From Macrolepiota albuminosa (taxonomy: Eukaryota > Basidiomycota > Agaricomycetes > Agaricales > Agaricaceae): 64,000 bases of DNA. The stretch lies in the NCBI GenBank assembly GCA_027475525.1, contig JAMWFC010000054.1:2596468-2660467 (forward strand), given 5' to 3'. A program made the translations under genes and the position numbers. Shown here piece after piece: positions 54,853-64,000 of the stretch. Position 1 is the stretch's first letter. Every line of letters starts with the position of its first letter. The notes beneath the pieces were generated by a model. That model did no database searches. It worked only from the letters and a program-made list of their open reading frames with translations, and had not been told where the DNA came from.

Positions 54853-57800
54853 TTAAGGGTGTTTCACGCCTTGCAACTCTAGATACCTGTCCATCGCTGC
54901 AAGGTCTTTGCAGTTCACTAGTGGTTCCCAGGTAGTATCACCTAAGCTCCACCTCACCTCGAATTTGAGGCTTCCTTTTGTCCACCGGTGACTGATGAGG
55001 TCATCTACAAACCACTCCTGGTCATTGCCAGTTCCAAAGTCATACGGCTCCGGAGTTGCGCAGTTAGGGAAGAGCGCATCACTACTGACCATATACAGTC
55101 GCAATAGCGACACATGAAACTTGGGAACTATCCTGCGCACTTGCAGCGCGTGGGGTAGTTCCAACACGTAGTTAGACGTGCTCGACTCCACCTCAAGGAC
55201 CCTATATGGTCCAATCCACTTCGGACATAACTTACTGGCCCTGCCTTTTGGCAGGTTCAAGTTCTTCATCGAAAGGTATACTAGGCTCCCTTTCTCAATG
55301 TCCAGCTCATCACATCTGCGATTATTCGCATGTTTGGTCTGCCATACACACGATTCTATAATCGCATCATGGGCATCTGCCAGATTTCTTAGCGTGTTGC
55401 GTGCAAACTGCTTTACTCCCACATGAATAACTTCGTCCATACGAAGTTCACGAATCATGGATGGCATATAGCCATTGTTGAGTTCAAAGGGTGAGTACCC
55501 TGTGGTTTCCGATATACTTGTGTTTATCGCAAATTCCATGAGTGGACATCTATCCACCCAGTCCTTCTGATCAGGACGTATGAATGCTCGCAGTATTTGC
55601 GCGATATTTCTATCCGCACATTCAGTTTGACCATCCGTTTGCGGATGAAACGATGTCGACATGAGCAACTTTGCTCCTAGCAGGTTGTGCAGCTCCTTCC
55701 ACCATTTGGAAGTGAATTTAGCATCTCGATCACTTACAATCGAGCTGGGCAATCCATGGAGGCGCACTATCTCCTTGAGATAGATCCACGACAAGTCTGA
55801 CGCTGTCATGGTGGTTCTCACCGGAATAAGATGGACCATACTGGTCATTCTGCAGATCACTACCCAGAGGTAGTTAAAACCCTTCGACTCAGGGAACGGA
55901 CCTATAAAGTCCATCCTGATTGAATCCCAGGGTTTGACTGGTATGGGTAGCGAATAAAGCTTTCCCGGTGGCTTCAAAGTCGATACTTTCGACTGTTGAC
56001 ATAGCTCGCATGTTGAGCAAAATTGGCTCGTCTCTTTGGCCATTTGCGGCCACCAGTACCAGCGTCGCACATAGTCCAGCGTTTTCTGAGTTCCAAAGTG
56101 GCCCACTACTCTATGGGCCTGGTCCAGGATAGTCATAATCAACGACCTCTCCCGGGGAATGCAGATGACTTTGGACCCCGTGGGTCTGGTAAGGTAGACG
56201 AGCTGCTGCTCCACCTTGAAGCGCGGATGCGCTTGGATATTGTTCAGAATCTCTAAGAAGAGATTATCATCCTTGTATCCTTGCTGGATACGTGTGCGGA
56301 ATTGCGCATTGCCTAAGTCAGCCAGTGCAGGCATATGGTCCTGTGACTCCAGCACTTGCTGGAGCATTATACCAGTACCTCCCATAGGCACCCCTTGCCT
56401 CGTCTCTTCACTTGGCTGAGGGGCCTCATGATCCACTAGCACCTGGGCTTCGATATTGCGAGTCTCTTGCTGTTTGTGCAGTCGCTTACTGCAACGTGTT
56501 TCCTGCGCTCGCATGGCACGTAGCTTGACCCTATGTTCCCTGATTTTGTGGAATCAATGCAGAGGCAAATCTTTGCCCTCTGGGTCTATACGTTTGTCTG
56601 CCTGGACATAGTCATGTGCGTCATGGACGTCATCTCGAGTATCACTCTTGAAATATTGAGACAGGCAATCCACAACTTTGTTCAATTCACCTTTCACATA
56701 GGTGATGTCGAACTAGTATTGCGACATGTAGTCAATCCAGCGACGTTGTCGCGGGGACAGGTGCACCTGAGTCTTGAAGAACTCTAGTGCTTTGTGATCC
56801 GTAATAATGTGGATCTTATATCCCATCAGTTTATCCTCCCACTTTAGGAGGGCTTCCAGGATTGCGAGTGTTTCTAACTCGTGCACCACATAATTCTGCT
56901 GAGCAGCAGTGGATTTACGGGACATAAATCCCACTGGTCGGCAAGTCTGCCACGTTTTACCCTGGCCAAACATGGCCCCAACTCCAGTCTTCGACGCATC
57001 GCAAATGAGCCAGATGGACTCGTCGATGCATGGGTCAATTGGCCAGATGACTGGCGTTTTTGCGCATATGCGCTTAATCATCTCAAAACACCGCTGATGC
57101 AGTGGTCTCCAATGAAACAGTGACCCATTCTGGGTCATGGCCATAAGTGGCCCAGTGTATGCAGTGATGTCTGGCAAGAAGTTGCCAATATAGTTCACCA
57201 GTCCGACAAATCGTTGGATATCATTATATGTGCGTGGAGTATGCCACTCTCAGATTCGGTTGAGCTTATCCGTATCCAGATGAATGCCCTTCTTGTCAAT
57301 GATGTGGCCAAGACAATCTATACTCGTTGCGTACAACTCGCACTTCTTCCATTTGAGATAGAGACTGGCCTTCCATAGCCGTTCAAATACGACTCGTAGG
57401 TGCTGCTCATGCTCCTCAATGGAGTCAGAAAATATGAATATATCGTCTAAATAGACGTGCATAAACTTCCCGATTACATCTCGGAAGATTGAGGTCATTA
57501 ACCTCTGAAATGTCGCCGGTGCATTACAATCACCAATCTGCATGATGTTACTCACAAACGTCCCCATCAGGGATGAGAACAGCGTCTTCGGTATATCCTC
57601 TTCGCGTATGCGAACCTGTTTGTATGCGTCTGTGAGGTCGATTTTCGACCTATACTTTGCTGTCGCGACATCTTCTCGTATTACTTCCTGATCTGGAAGA
57701 GGTGTCACATCCTTGACTGTATTATCATTGCGCTGTCGCGCATCCAATGCAGTCCTTAACGTTCCATCCTTCTTGGGAATACAAAGTAATGGTGCAGCTT

Positions 57801-58734
57801 GCACCGCTGGTCGTGGTTCCCACCACTTTGCGTTTATGTATCTATTCGTCTTTTCACGAAGTTGATCCTGTAGTGCTTGCGGACAGCGAGGCAAATGATA
57901 CTTGTACTGCTTGTTACTGTCAATGAGGTTAATCTCATGATTAACCTCCCGCCATGGAGGAAGCTCTTCCTTCGTTCCATTGACGATATCAGCAAACTCC
58001 AGTTGCCATTGCTGGCACAATCAAGGAATATCCTCCTCTGTAAGGCTCACAGCCTTACCTTTTCCTTTGGCTACGCATGCTATACACGGTTGAACCTTTG
58101 GTTCAAATCACTCCCGTAAGGCACGTACGTGCTCCTCTGCAAGATCTCCTGGATTCAACCTTACAACCGGTTGTTTCCTTGTCGTATTCGCCGATGACTG
58201 CACGCTTCTCGCTTTCAGCGAGAGTCTGTCAAATACAATATCCGATGTTTTGGAAATCTCGTCCTCTTGTGCGTGACGGTACACTTCTCCCATCTGGGTC
58301 GCCTGCACTCTTCCCATAGCCTGCGTCACCATTGACGCTACCAACTCATTCCACTCCCGTGGCATTCATGGGTCATATGCCCATTGTACTTCTGGCCGAG
58401 GCACTGGTTGGTCCATTAGCGACCTAATGCTATCCACAGTTCCCATCGTACTGTATACCTTGTCCTTGACGAGATCCTCAACCTTCACTCGAGAGCTAGT
58501 CGGCTGGCATTCCAGCGACTCCACCACGCATCTACCATGCTCATTCTTGCACTGTAGAGCCTGTTTAGGCTTTCCATTGGTATACCCAATCACATCCAGG
58601 TGCTTCCCCTTCTCCAGAGTTCCTTGAAACTCTTCCTCAGACATCAGTATAGCCAGCGAGTCTGCCGGCAGGCTTTTTGGTGGGGCCTGTTCATCCTCCA
58701 CCTCCTGTACAGTTGCTCTCCTGCGACCGTCTAG
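54853..58734 (-). pseudogene. Pol of Ty3 element B: RT, RNase H, integrase, chromodomain
   Basis: From the right: a linker (58701-58366) ends in EVQWAYDP and TGA, then MPREWNELVASMV. RT (58020-57250) has KDGTLRTALDARQRNDNTVK and FMHVYLDDIFIFSDS. RNase H (57198-56713) has IWLICDASKTGVGAMFGQG. The integrase (56514-54853) has the zinc-binding HRVVGHFG and STCELCQQSK, catalytic residues in RMDFIGPFPESKG, SIVSDRDAKFTSKWW and QTDGQTECADRNI, then a chromodomain (WFVDDLISHRWTKGSLKFEV, RWSLGDTTWEPLVNCKDLAA). Breaks are few and all in one frame: TGA at 58735, 58366 and 57247, TAG at about 56710 and TGA at about 56543. The 553-residue integrase frame is intact, so this is the best preserved pol of the window. 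Confidence 0.92.
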
Positions 58735-61700
58735 TCAGTTGTGTTCATCACGCCGCTTTTCAGTTGCGCGATAGAGCCTCAAACGACTATCTGTATCGTT
58801 CAACACCACTTTCTCTGCCTTCAAGGGCGTACCATTCACAACGACCATGTCGTTCACGAAATCCAGCGACACCTTGTTCTTACGCATGAATGGTGTACCG
58901 ATAATCATGTCGTAGCGATCAAAATTCGCTATATCCACATACTCTTTCATCGACGTTCCTGACGTCTTTACTCTCACTTCCGCGCCAAACTGCACCATGG
59001 CATGACTCCCTACAGTCCCCAGCTGGAGCATCAGCGGCTCCTCCAGTTCATGAATGCGAATTGCGTTGACGTGAGCAAACTGGGGCGTAATGCCCGTAGT
59101 GGTACTCCCGGAGTCCCACAACGTCCATGCCAGATGTCCATTGACATCCACATACGTGACCAGGCACTCCTTCTCCTCGGGAGTATAGCGTGGCCTGTGC
59201 AACTTATTAGTTGCCTTCTGCAGGGTTACGCGTCTCATTCGGACGCGCTGATCTCCACGGCACTCAGTCAGTGCAAACAGGTGTTCTTCCTCGTCTTCAT
59301 GAGCATAATAGTCGCTGTCATACACGTCCACTGCAACGTATTTGTTGCCATCAATTCGGACGCTCTCGGCGTCATCCACTTCTGACCCGTCAGCCTCTAC
59401 TTGCGGCTCCTCCTCCGTGTCGTCGACAACCTCATCGTCTTCGTCGTCACTGACGACATCACTCGGTGCCGCAGCCATATGGGCCGCTCGGATGTGTGCC
59501 TTAGGAGGGGCGGGGCATTCCTTAGCAAAATGTCCACTCCTGCCACAATTGTAGCACACTGAGGGATCCCCTGCAGGCCTTCTCTAGGCCGCTCCTGGAA
59601 CCCCAGCGGGTCTGCCCATCAAACGCGCTGCAGGCACCACCACTCCTCTCAGTGCTACTTGATTCAAACCCAAAAAGGGTCGGCTATCCTTCGCTGGCAA
59701 TTGTCCAGCAGGCTTTGATTGAGGCCGTTGGCCTCCAGGAATTGTTTTGCGAACAACAAATCACGGATTGCGATTGTTCTCCATCTCTGTCCATTTGGCC
59801 AGGAAGGTTCCCACCTTCACTGCCTGACGGTTCACAGTTCCTTGGCGGGAACTCTGCTGCTTATAATGGTTCACCGTCCGTGTTGACTGCTCATAACGGA
59901 TGGCATATGCCAAGAATTCGGTCACAGTATTGACCTCTGGAGACAAATTGTTGTCGTGTATCAACGCTCTCCTCATGTCTGCGGGTATTCCATCCAGGAA
60001 TGTCTCGCGTATAGTGTATTCGTCTGGATAGACGGCCATATTCTGTGCATGACCTACCAGGTCATCATAAAAGGTCTGGACGCCAGTCTTAGCATCATAC
60101 ACTGCCTTTCTAAAGGCATCACGAGCTTCCTGCATCGTAGCAGCGTTGACGAAATGATTGTACAGTCCTATCAGGACTTCTTTAAATGTACAATGCGGTT
60201 TGTCGCGATTAATGTGGAGAACATGGCGACAGAACCAATTCCGAGCCTCTCCCTCCATAAATTTGTGTAGCACAAATATCCTCTCCTGGTCCATGTCGTC
60301 TCCACCATAGCAGCAGGCTGCGAGGTGGTAGCACACGTCCATGGCCCAGTCCTCCAGTTGAGAGAACCTATGTCCTCCAGCGTACGCACGTATGTGCTTA
60401 CCATCGGATTTACGGGGACTTACCCCAGCAGGAAACTTAAATCTGACTCCAAGGGAGTCATCCACCAGACGAGTGAGGTGGTCATGCATATGATCCATAT
60501 GGATCCTGACCGCTTCATTCATTCCCGGCGTAGTTTCACGCAATTCATGAGGTGCGGGCATCGAAAATGCCTGAGGACTGCGAAACAGGTGTTCATTGGC
60601 CGTTCGTTCTGGCCGTGGGGTGGGCTGTCGCCCTACTTGTGGCTCCGCTGGTGCTCCACCAGCTTGCCTGCCACTATTACGACGATTATTATCATCTCAA
60701 TCGTTATTTTTGCGATCACGACCTCCACCGTCGTTATTGCGACGGCTTGGCTCCCCCCATTTGTAGTGACCACTACTATCATCACTATCACCCAAACCTC
60801 TGTCTGGTTCAGCCGTCCAAGCCACGAATTGTTGCCGCATATCATCAACAGGCGTTACACTCTCATGCCCTTCAAAGACTACCCCTTGGTCGTCAATTAA
60901 CGACTCACCATGATCACGCAAGTCCTGGTTGCATATTCTCTGGGCCCTTCAAAGACTACCCCTTGGTCGTCAATTAACGACTCACCATGATCACGCAAGT
61001 CCTGGTTGCATATTCTCTGGTAATTGACACGTTCATTCCAGTTGTCCACTAGGTGGACGCACCGCACTACGCGTTGTGGTCGCGTTTGCTCCTCAAGAAT
61101 GTGGACTTCGTCCACCTCCTCCTTGATTGTAACTTGCTTACAAGGTGTCTTAACCTCCTGCACTGCAAGTAGTGCCTCTGGCTCTGCCGGAGTCGTCGTC
61201 ACAGTCTCCACCTCAGACAATGCCTGCTGAGGCACTCCACTAACAATGCATTGACAGTTTGCAGCGTTCTGACGCCGAACGTAGTCTTGCTGAGACTCAT
61301 TAGCCTGACAAGGTGCATTGAGCAATTCCATTGTGTCCGCAATTAATGGTGCTCATCTGCGCACACTCATCTCACATTCTACTGAGTCGGCTGGAGTAGC
61401 CGTTGAGACTGCTGACCCTCGCGCCGCTTTGCGCTTAAGGTATTCCACTACTTCGAGTTTGAAGATGCGCACAAACAATTCGATATATTCATTCGAATCT
61501 GCACGGGGTACATCGTGGCTCCTAGCAGCCAGCAACTGTAAGTGCTTCACTACATAAAGCTGAAGACGCTTTCACGTCGATTCCTTTACGACCGCCGGAT
61601 ATCGGTCCAATACTAGCTGTAGCTGGATAGACAAGGTCAAATGCGACCTTTTGCTTTCCTCATCATCTGAGGATTCCAGCTCGGACTCTAAGTCCATAAC

Positions 61701-61904
61701 TCTCCTGAGGCCGTCATGCCTCACTTGCGGCTGTTTGCCGGCCCGTCTGTGCAACTCTGGAATTCCAGGCGCTGTTGACGCCTTTTCCAACCTTACGACA
61801 TTGTCGTCCTCCCTACTGACCACTATTGCTGGCCCTTGCGCCTGTCCTTGTGTCGTCAATGACAACGGTCCCGGTTCAGTAGCCGCATCGGCCACATATT
61901 CCAA
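58735..61904 (-). pseudogene. Gag and protease of Ty3 element B
   Basis: The gag N-terminus is spread over 61904-60900 (LESELESSDDEESKRSHLTL; NAPCQANESQQDYVRRQNAA). The 77-bp duplication 60867-61020 shifts the frame. The capsid region is 60561-59761 (HRFSQLEDWAMDVCYHLAAC, EARNWFCRHVLHINRDKPHC, VLIGLYNHFVNAATMQEARD). The next frame (59559-58735) begins with a zinc knuckle CYNCGRSGHFAKEC, then an acidic linker, then an aspartic protease with WTLWDSGSTTTGITPQFAHV and YDMIIGTPFMRKNKVSLDFV. Stops separate capsid and knuckle near 59600-59760 and protease and linker at 58735 (AACTGACTA, likely from CGA). Confidence 0.88.
60867..61020. repeat. 77-bp exact tandem duplication in gag of element B
   Basis: Copies 60867-60943 and 60944-61020 are identical; it breaks the gag frame. 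Confidence 0.95.
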
Positions 61905-62640
61905 AAGCCGTTCAGTAGGTGCTGTCAGGTTCCGCTGAGTTGGGGGCCTTCCGGGAAAGCAACGCCCTTACGATGCGGACTTGACCTACGAATACTCGGG
62001 TGTCTGGAACTCCGGGGCTAGGGCTCCGGGGTTCAAGACGAGGACAGGGGTAATCCCGGGATAGGGGACTAGAGTCCGGGGGTTTTGGGTTGGGGGTAAC
62101 TGGGGTTAGAGGGGGTCGAGTCGTGAACCGGAGGTTCTAAGACAAGACCAAGTTAGTAACTTAAGAGTCGCGAAGTGCGTACCAAAGCTTAGAGCACACG
62201 AATACTAAGGCGTGCCAGTCAAAGCGTACCAAACAAGGCGTACCAGTCAATCAAGGGGCACGCAATATCCAAAGTAACAGTGTATGCAATATCAAGACTA
62301 GCGAATACAACGGGAGCTATGCTATAAGTACTACGGGGCCGGGTCTCGGGGTTCCGGGATGTCTGGGATGGGTTCCGGGGTCATTGAGTAGCGGCAGGGG
62401 CTGCACACCGGGATCGCGCGTGTGGGCTGCGCGATCAATTGGCGCGGATGGAGCCGTGATGCGTGATGCGTGATGGGATCGTTGATCGGGGCTGGTGGTG
62501 GCTGATGGCGGTCCTTGATGCGCGTGATGGCGGTGCCGGCGGTCGTGATGGCGGGGCGTGTCCTGTGGGGTCGGAGGGAGGGTCCCGGAGGGTGTCCCGG
62601 GGGTGTCCCGGGGTGGGCCCGGAGGGAAGGGGTCGTGACA
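61905..62640. other. GC-rich non-coding stretch with a G-quadruplex motif
   Basis: No supported gene. G-runs at 62078-62082, 62087-62089, 62092-62096, 62102-62105 and 62111-62115 with loops of 2-5 nt satisfy the G-quadruplex pattern. Many CCGGGG and GGGTCCCGGG words follow. It may be LTR or leader sequence of the element to which the gene at 62847 belongs. Confidence 0.5.
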
Positions 62641-62671
62641 TCACCCCCCCTTCAGCGCCGAGACCCTCCGA

Positions 62672-62825
62672 GGCGCGCGTAGCCGGTGGTTCGGACCGGG
62701 GTCCAACCGTGGGATCCGGCACCTGACTTGCCACGTATCGAAAAAAAAGGCGCGCGTAGCCGGTGGTTCGGACCGGGGTCCAACCGTGGGATCCGGCACC
62801 TGACTTGCCACGTATCGAAAAAAAA
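62672..62825. repeat. 77-bp exact tandem duplication
   Basis: Copies 62672-62748 and 62749-62825 are identical, each ending in an A-run. It lies just upstream of the ATG at 62847. Confidence 0.95.
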
Positions 62826-62846
62826 ATTTTACCGTCAAGTTCAACC

Positions 62847-64000
62847 ATGTCACGTACGCCAACGCATTCGCCGATGCCCCCGCAAACGAACGAGGTCACA
62901 CCCCTCATGGCGTGGGAAGCCCGGGATGCTCGTTACCGGGCTCGTCTTGACCGGGAGCGCGTGGCGGCGCTCGTCAAGCATCGTGAGTACTCCCGCGCCG
63001 CCCCTTTACCCCACTAACCTTTCCTTTTCAGAACAACGCAACATTCCAGCCCCGGAGGCGGGTCCCAGCCAACTCCCGGAGCCTGTCCCTGGTGCGGGTC
63101 CCGGGGGTCCTTTGGGTGCCAGTCGTCCCGCGCCCACTTTTGCGCGGATGACCGTGCGTCCCCCCTGTCCCCCTCCCCCTCCTCGTCCTAGGCTGGTCGC
63201 CCCTCGCTTCCGTCGCTCCGGGATGGCAGTAGGGGCCATTTCCGAGGTCCCGGAGGCCCAGCGCGTTGAGTGGGCCAACGTGACGCAGGAGGCCTTCGAG
63301 GGGGCGCTGGTGAGGCCCCGGGGCTTGCCTCCCCATGCCTGGTGTGTCAGCAACGGGCCGGTAAGTGGTTTCATACCTCTGGTTTCGAGGCTGACCCGGG
63401 TGCCTAGTGCCTCCACTGTGCGCGACGCTCAGTGCTGTGCTCGTTTGAGGTCCCGTCCCCCTCGTCCCAACGCGACACCGCGGTGTGTGAGGCGTGCCAC
63501 GATAACCATGAGCGGTGCTCCGTTTCGGCTCTTTGGAGGGCGTATTGCGTGTCGCGGGAGCAGGGATGGCCGCTGGGGGGGATTACCCGGAGGATGGGGG
63601 TGGAGGAGCGCGATTGGGTGGCGGAGCCGGCGGGGGAGGCGGTGGAGCCGGTGGGGGAGGGGCCTGCAGCGCCCGCGGAGGTGGCCAGTGGGGGGTCGAG
63701 GGGTCAGGGGGTCGTCCGGGTGGGGGGCCGGGGCCGGCCCGTGGTGTTGATCACGCGCCGGGCCCCTCGGTCCGTCGTCCGGGGGCAGGGGGGGCACCTG
63801 GACAAGGGGAAGCGGCGGGCGTCGCCCAGTCCCTCCCCGGGGCCTTCCAAGAGGGCGCGTTTGCCCTCCAGGACCCCTTCCCCGGTTTTCCCCCCGCGTC
63901 TGTCCCCAGCCGCTTTCTCGCCTCTGTCGGGGCGGCCCCTGGAGGCGGGTGTGAGGGCCCCTCAGGAGCACCCGGGGGAGTCTGAGGGGGGTGGGGAGGA
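62847..64000 (+). CDS. Partial gene with Zn2Cys6-like cluster, cut by the window end
   Basis: Exon 1 starts at ATG 62847 (MSRTPTHSPMPPQTNEVTPL) with the helical EARDARYRARLDRERVAALV and ends at 62982. The intron 62983-63031 (GTGAGT...TTTTCAG) keeps phase into QQRNIPAPEAGPSQLPEPVP and a Pro-rich part to about 63300. A second intron, 63361-63432 (GTAAGT...GCTCAG), joins CLVCQQRA to VLCSFEVPSPSSQRD and CEACHDNHERCSVSALWRAY. This gives C-X2-C-X6-C-X15-C-X2-C-X6-C, a Zn2Cys6 pattern. The cluster frame is open to the window end (WRAYCVSREQGWPLGGITRR, later KGKRRASPSPSPGPSKRARL). However, it is not the frame of exon 2 before 63300, so a frameshift or unseen intron lies at 63270-63336. It resembles antisense gene 1 in layout. 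Function unknown. Confidence 0.55.

Larger units (their letters stand above)
54668..61904 (-). mobile_element. Ty3 chromovirus element B (main part)
   Basis: Minus-strand order: gag, zinc knuckle, protease, RT, RNase H, integrase with chromodomain, then about 190 bp later the accessory ORF whose body now lies at 38328-41045. Element A is a diverged relative with the same order. I found no 5' LTR right of 61904, so the right limit is the end of the open gag frame. The element was full length up to the accessory ORF before element C inserted. Confidence 0.9.

Noticed and set aside
61905..62640. 5' LTR of Ty3 element B
   Set aside because: No match to the possible LTR at 37824-37966 or to any other sequence of the window, so an LTR here cannot be supported.
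62435..63971. Long minus-strand and alternative plus-strand frames in the GC-rich right end
   Set aside because: High GC opens all frames; only the plus-strand frame with the zinc cluster shows a motif and plausible introns.

Overview
The window looks like a transposon graveyard of a mushroom-forming basidiomycete (Agaricomycetes). Evidence for this is a KDZ transposase with its cysteine cluster, a Crinkler-like NTPase-nuclease gene, an agaric-type kinase tail, a Rep-helicase Helitron with its fungal N-terminal region, chromodomain Ty3 elements, a tyrosine-recombinase retroelement, and short introns of about 50-65 nt with GTRNGT donors. I see no housekeeping gene and no prokaryotic signal. 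Most transposon genes are broken by in-frame stops that look like CGA>TGA or CAG>TAG transitions, as expected of methylated, decaying repeats.

Layout. 0-10 kb: a CACTA-like MITE (396-766), a decayed Helitron (1786-7303) holding a 100-N gap, then AT-rich sequence with a possible two-exon gene (9.0-9.6 kb). 10-14 kb: a hairpin, a 61-bp minisatellite and mostly empty sequence. 13.6-16.4 kb: a kinase fragment and a four-exon Crinkler-like gene, both on the minus strand. 16.5-22.2 kb: a tyrosine-recombinase retroelement with complete A1-B1-A2-B2 split direct repeats. 23.1-24.8 kb: a cluster of tRNA-like SINE units. 24.9-30.9 kb: a repeat-bearing gene of unknown function and a KDZ transposase, minus strand. 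31.2-37.8 kb: Ty3 element A, whose RT-integrase half is inverted relative to its integrase tail and downstream accessory ORF. 38.3-61.9 kb: Ty3 element B, minus strand, split by a 13.6-kb LTR retrotransposon C (41,046-54,648) with 1,043-bp LTRs and a 4-bp target duplication. 62.6-64 kb: the start of a GC-rich gene with a Zn2Cys6-like cluster, cut by the window end.

The most interesting object is element C. Its gag-pol is full of stops, but its 3' third carries three minus-strand genes, each with a TATA box 38-53 bp before the ATG. The largest (53458-50938) splices into eight exons whose phases all agree, giving about 712 codons without a stop and a zinc-cluster-like cysteine pattern. A second candidate is a large ORF downstream of pol shared by Ty3 elements A and B.

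An assembly warning applies throughout. I found 17 tandem direct duplications, every one with an offset of exactly 77 bp, spread over unrelated sequences. Several break reading frames that are restored if one copy is ignored. A constant 77 is best explained by unmerged k-mer overlaps, not biology, so frameshifts at these sites should not be read as real mutations.
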